Positions 5,865 to 5,865 of a DNA stretch of 5,865 nt are shown piece after piece. This DNA comes from Deltaproteobacteria bacterium (lineage in GTDB: Bacteria; Desulfobacterota; Desulfobacteria; Desulfobacterales; SG8-13): NCBI GenBank assembly GCA_024639205.1, contig JAHEIV010000201.1, positions 1 through 5,865 of the forward strand, written 5' to 3'. Every line of letters begins with the position of its first letter. The first letter of the stretch is position 1. The position numbers were made by a program, and so were the translations under genes. The notes under the pieces are model-generated. The model saw nothing but the letters and a program-made list of their open reading frames with translations. It was not told where the DNA came from and did not search any database.

Positions 5865-5865
5865 A

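Overview
The window looks like chromosomal DNA of moderate-to-high GC from a free-living Gram-negative bacterium, most plausibly a Desulfobacterota (former Deltaproteobacteria) lineage. That placement is an inference from protein style and gene combination, not from a marker gene. There is no rRNA, tRNA, CRISPR array, insertion sequence or phage gene. About 95% is coding, in two convergent blocks that meet near position 2890.

Plus-strand block (1-2881). It opens with the 3' part of an exporter-type ABC ATPase. Its ATP-binding domain is split by a roughly 255-residue insertion that appears to be built from degenerate extra copies of the domain's own Q-loop/helical segment. Overlapping its stop codon is a small protein with one cyclic-nucleotide-binding-type domain, no DNA-binding domain and an altered phosphate-binding cassette. 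A good sigma70-like promoter (TTGACC, 17 bp, TATAGT), with an inverted repeat over its -35 box, then precedes a partner-switching pair: an RsbW/SpoIIAB-like HATPase and an RsbV/SpoIIAA-like STAS protein. A perfect 7-bp hairpin lies just before the ribosome binding site of the STAS gene.

Minus-strand block (5865 down to 2907). Transcription order is a multi-spanning membrane protein resembling the OPT/oligopeptide-transporter superfamily (its 5' end is outside the window), a soluble protein of unknown function that seems to contain two diverged copies of one domain, and a small PqqD-like protein whose start overlaps the preceding gene by 14 bases. PqqD-type domains are peptide-binding modules in RiPP maturation, but no radical SAM enzyme or precursor peptide is visible here.

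Working picture (inference). The plus block may be a transport module with a ligand-sensing accessory protein, next to a kinase/STAS signalling switch that can be transcribed on its own. The minus block is a transporter, unknown protein and PqqD-like trio that may handle a peptide or modified small molecule. The two blocks need not be functionally related.
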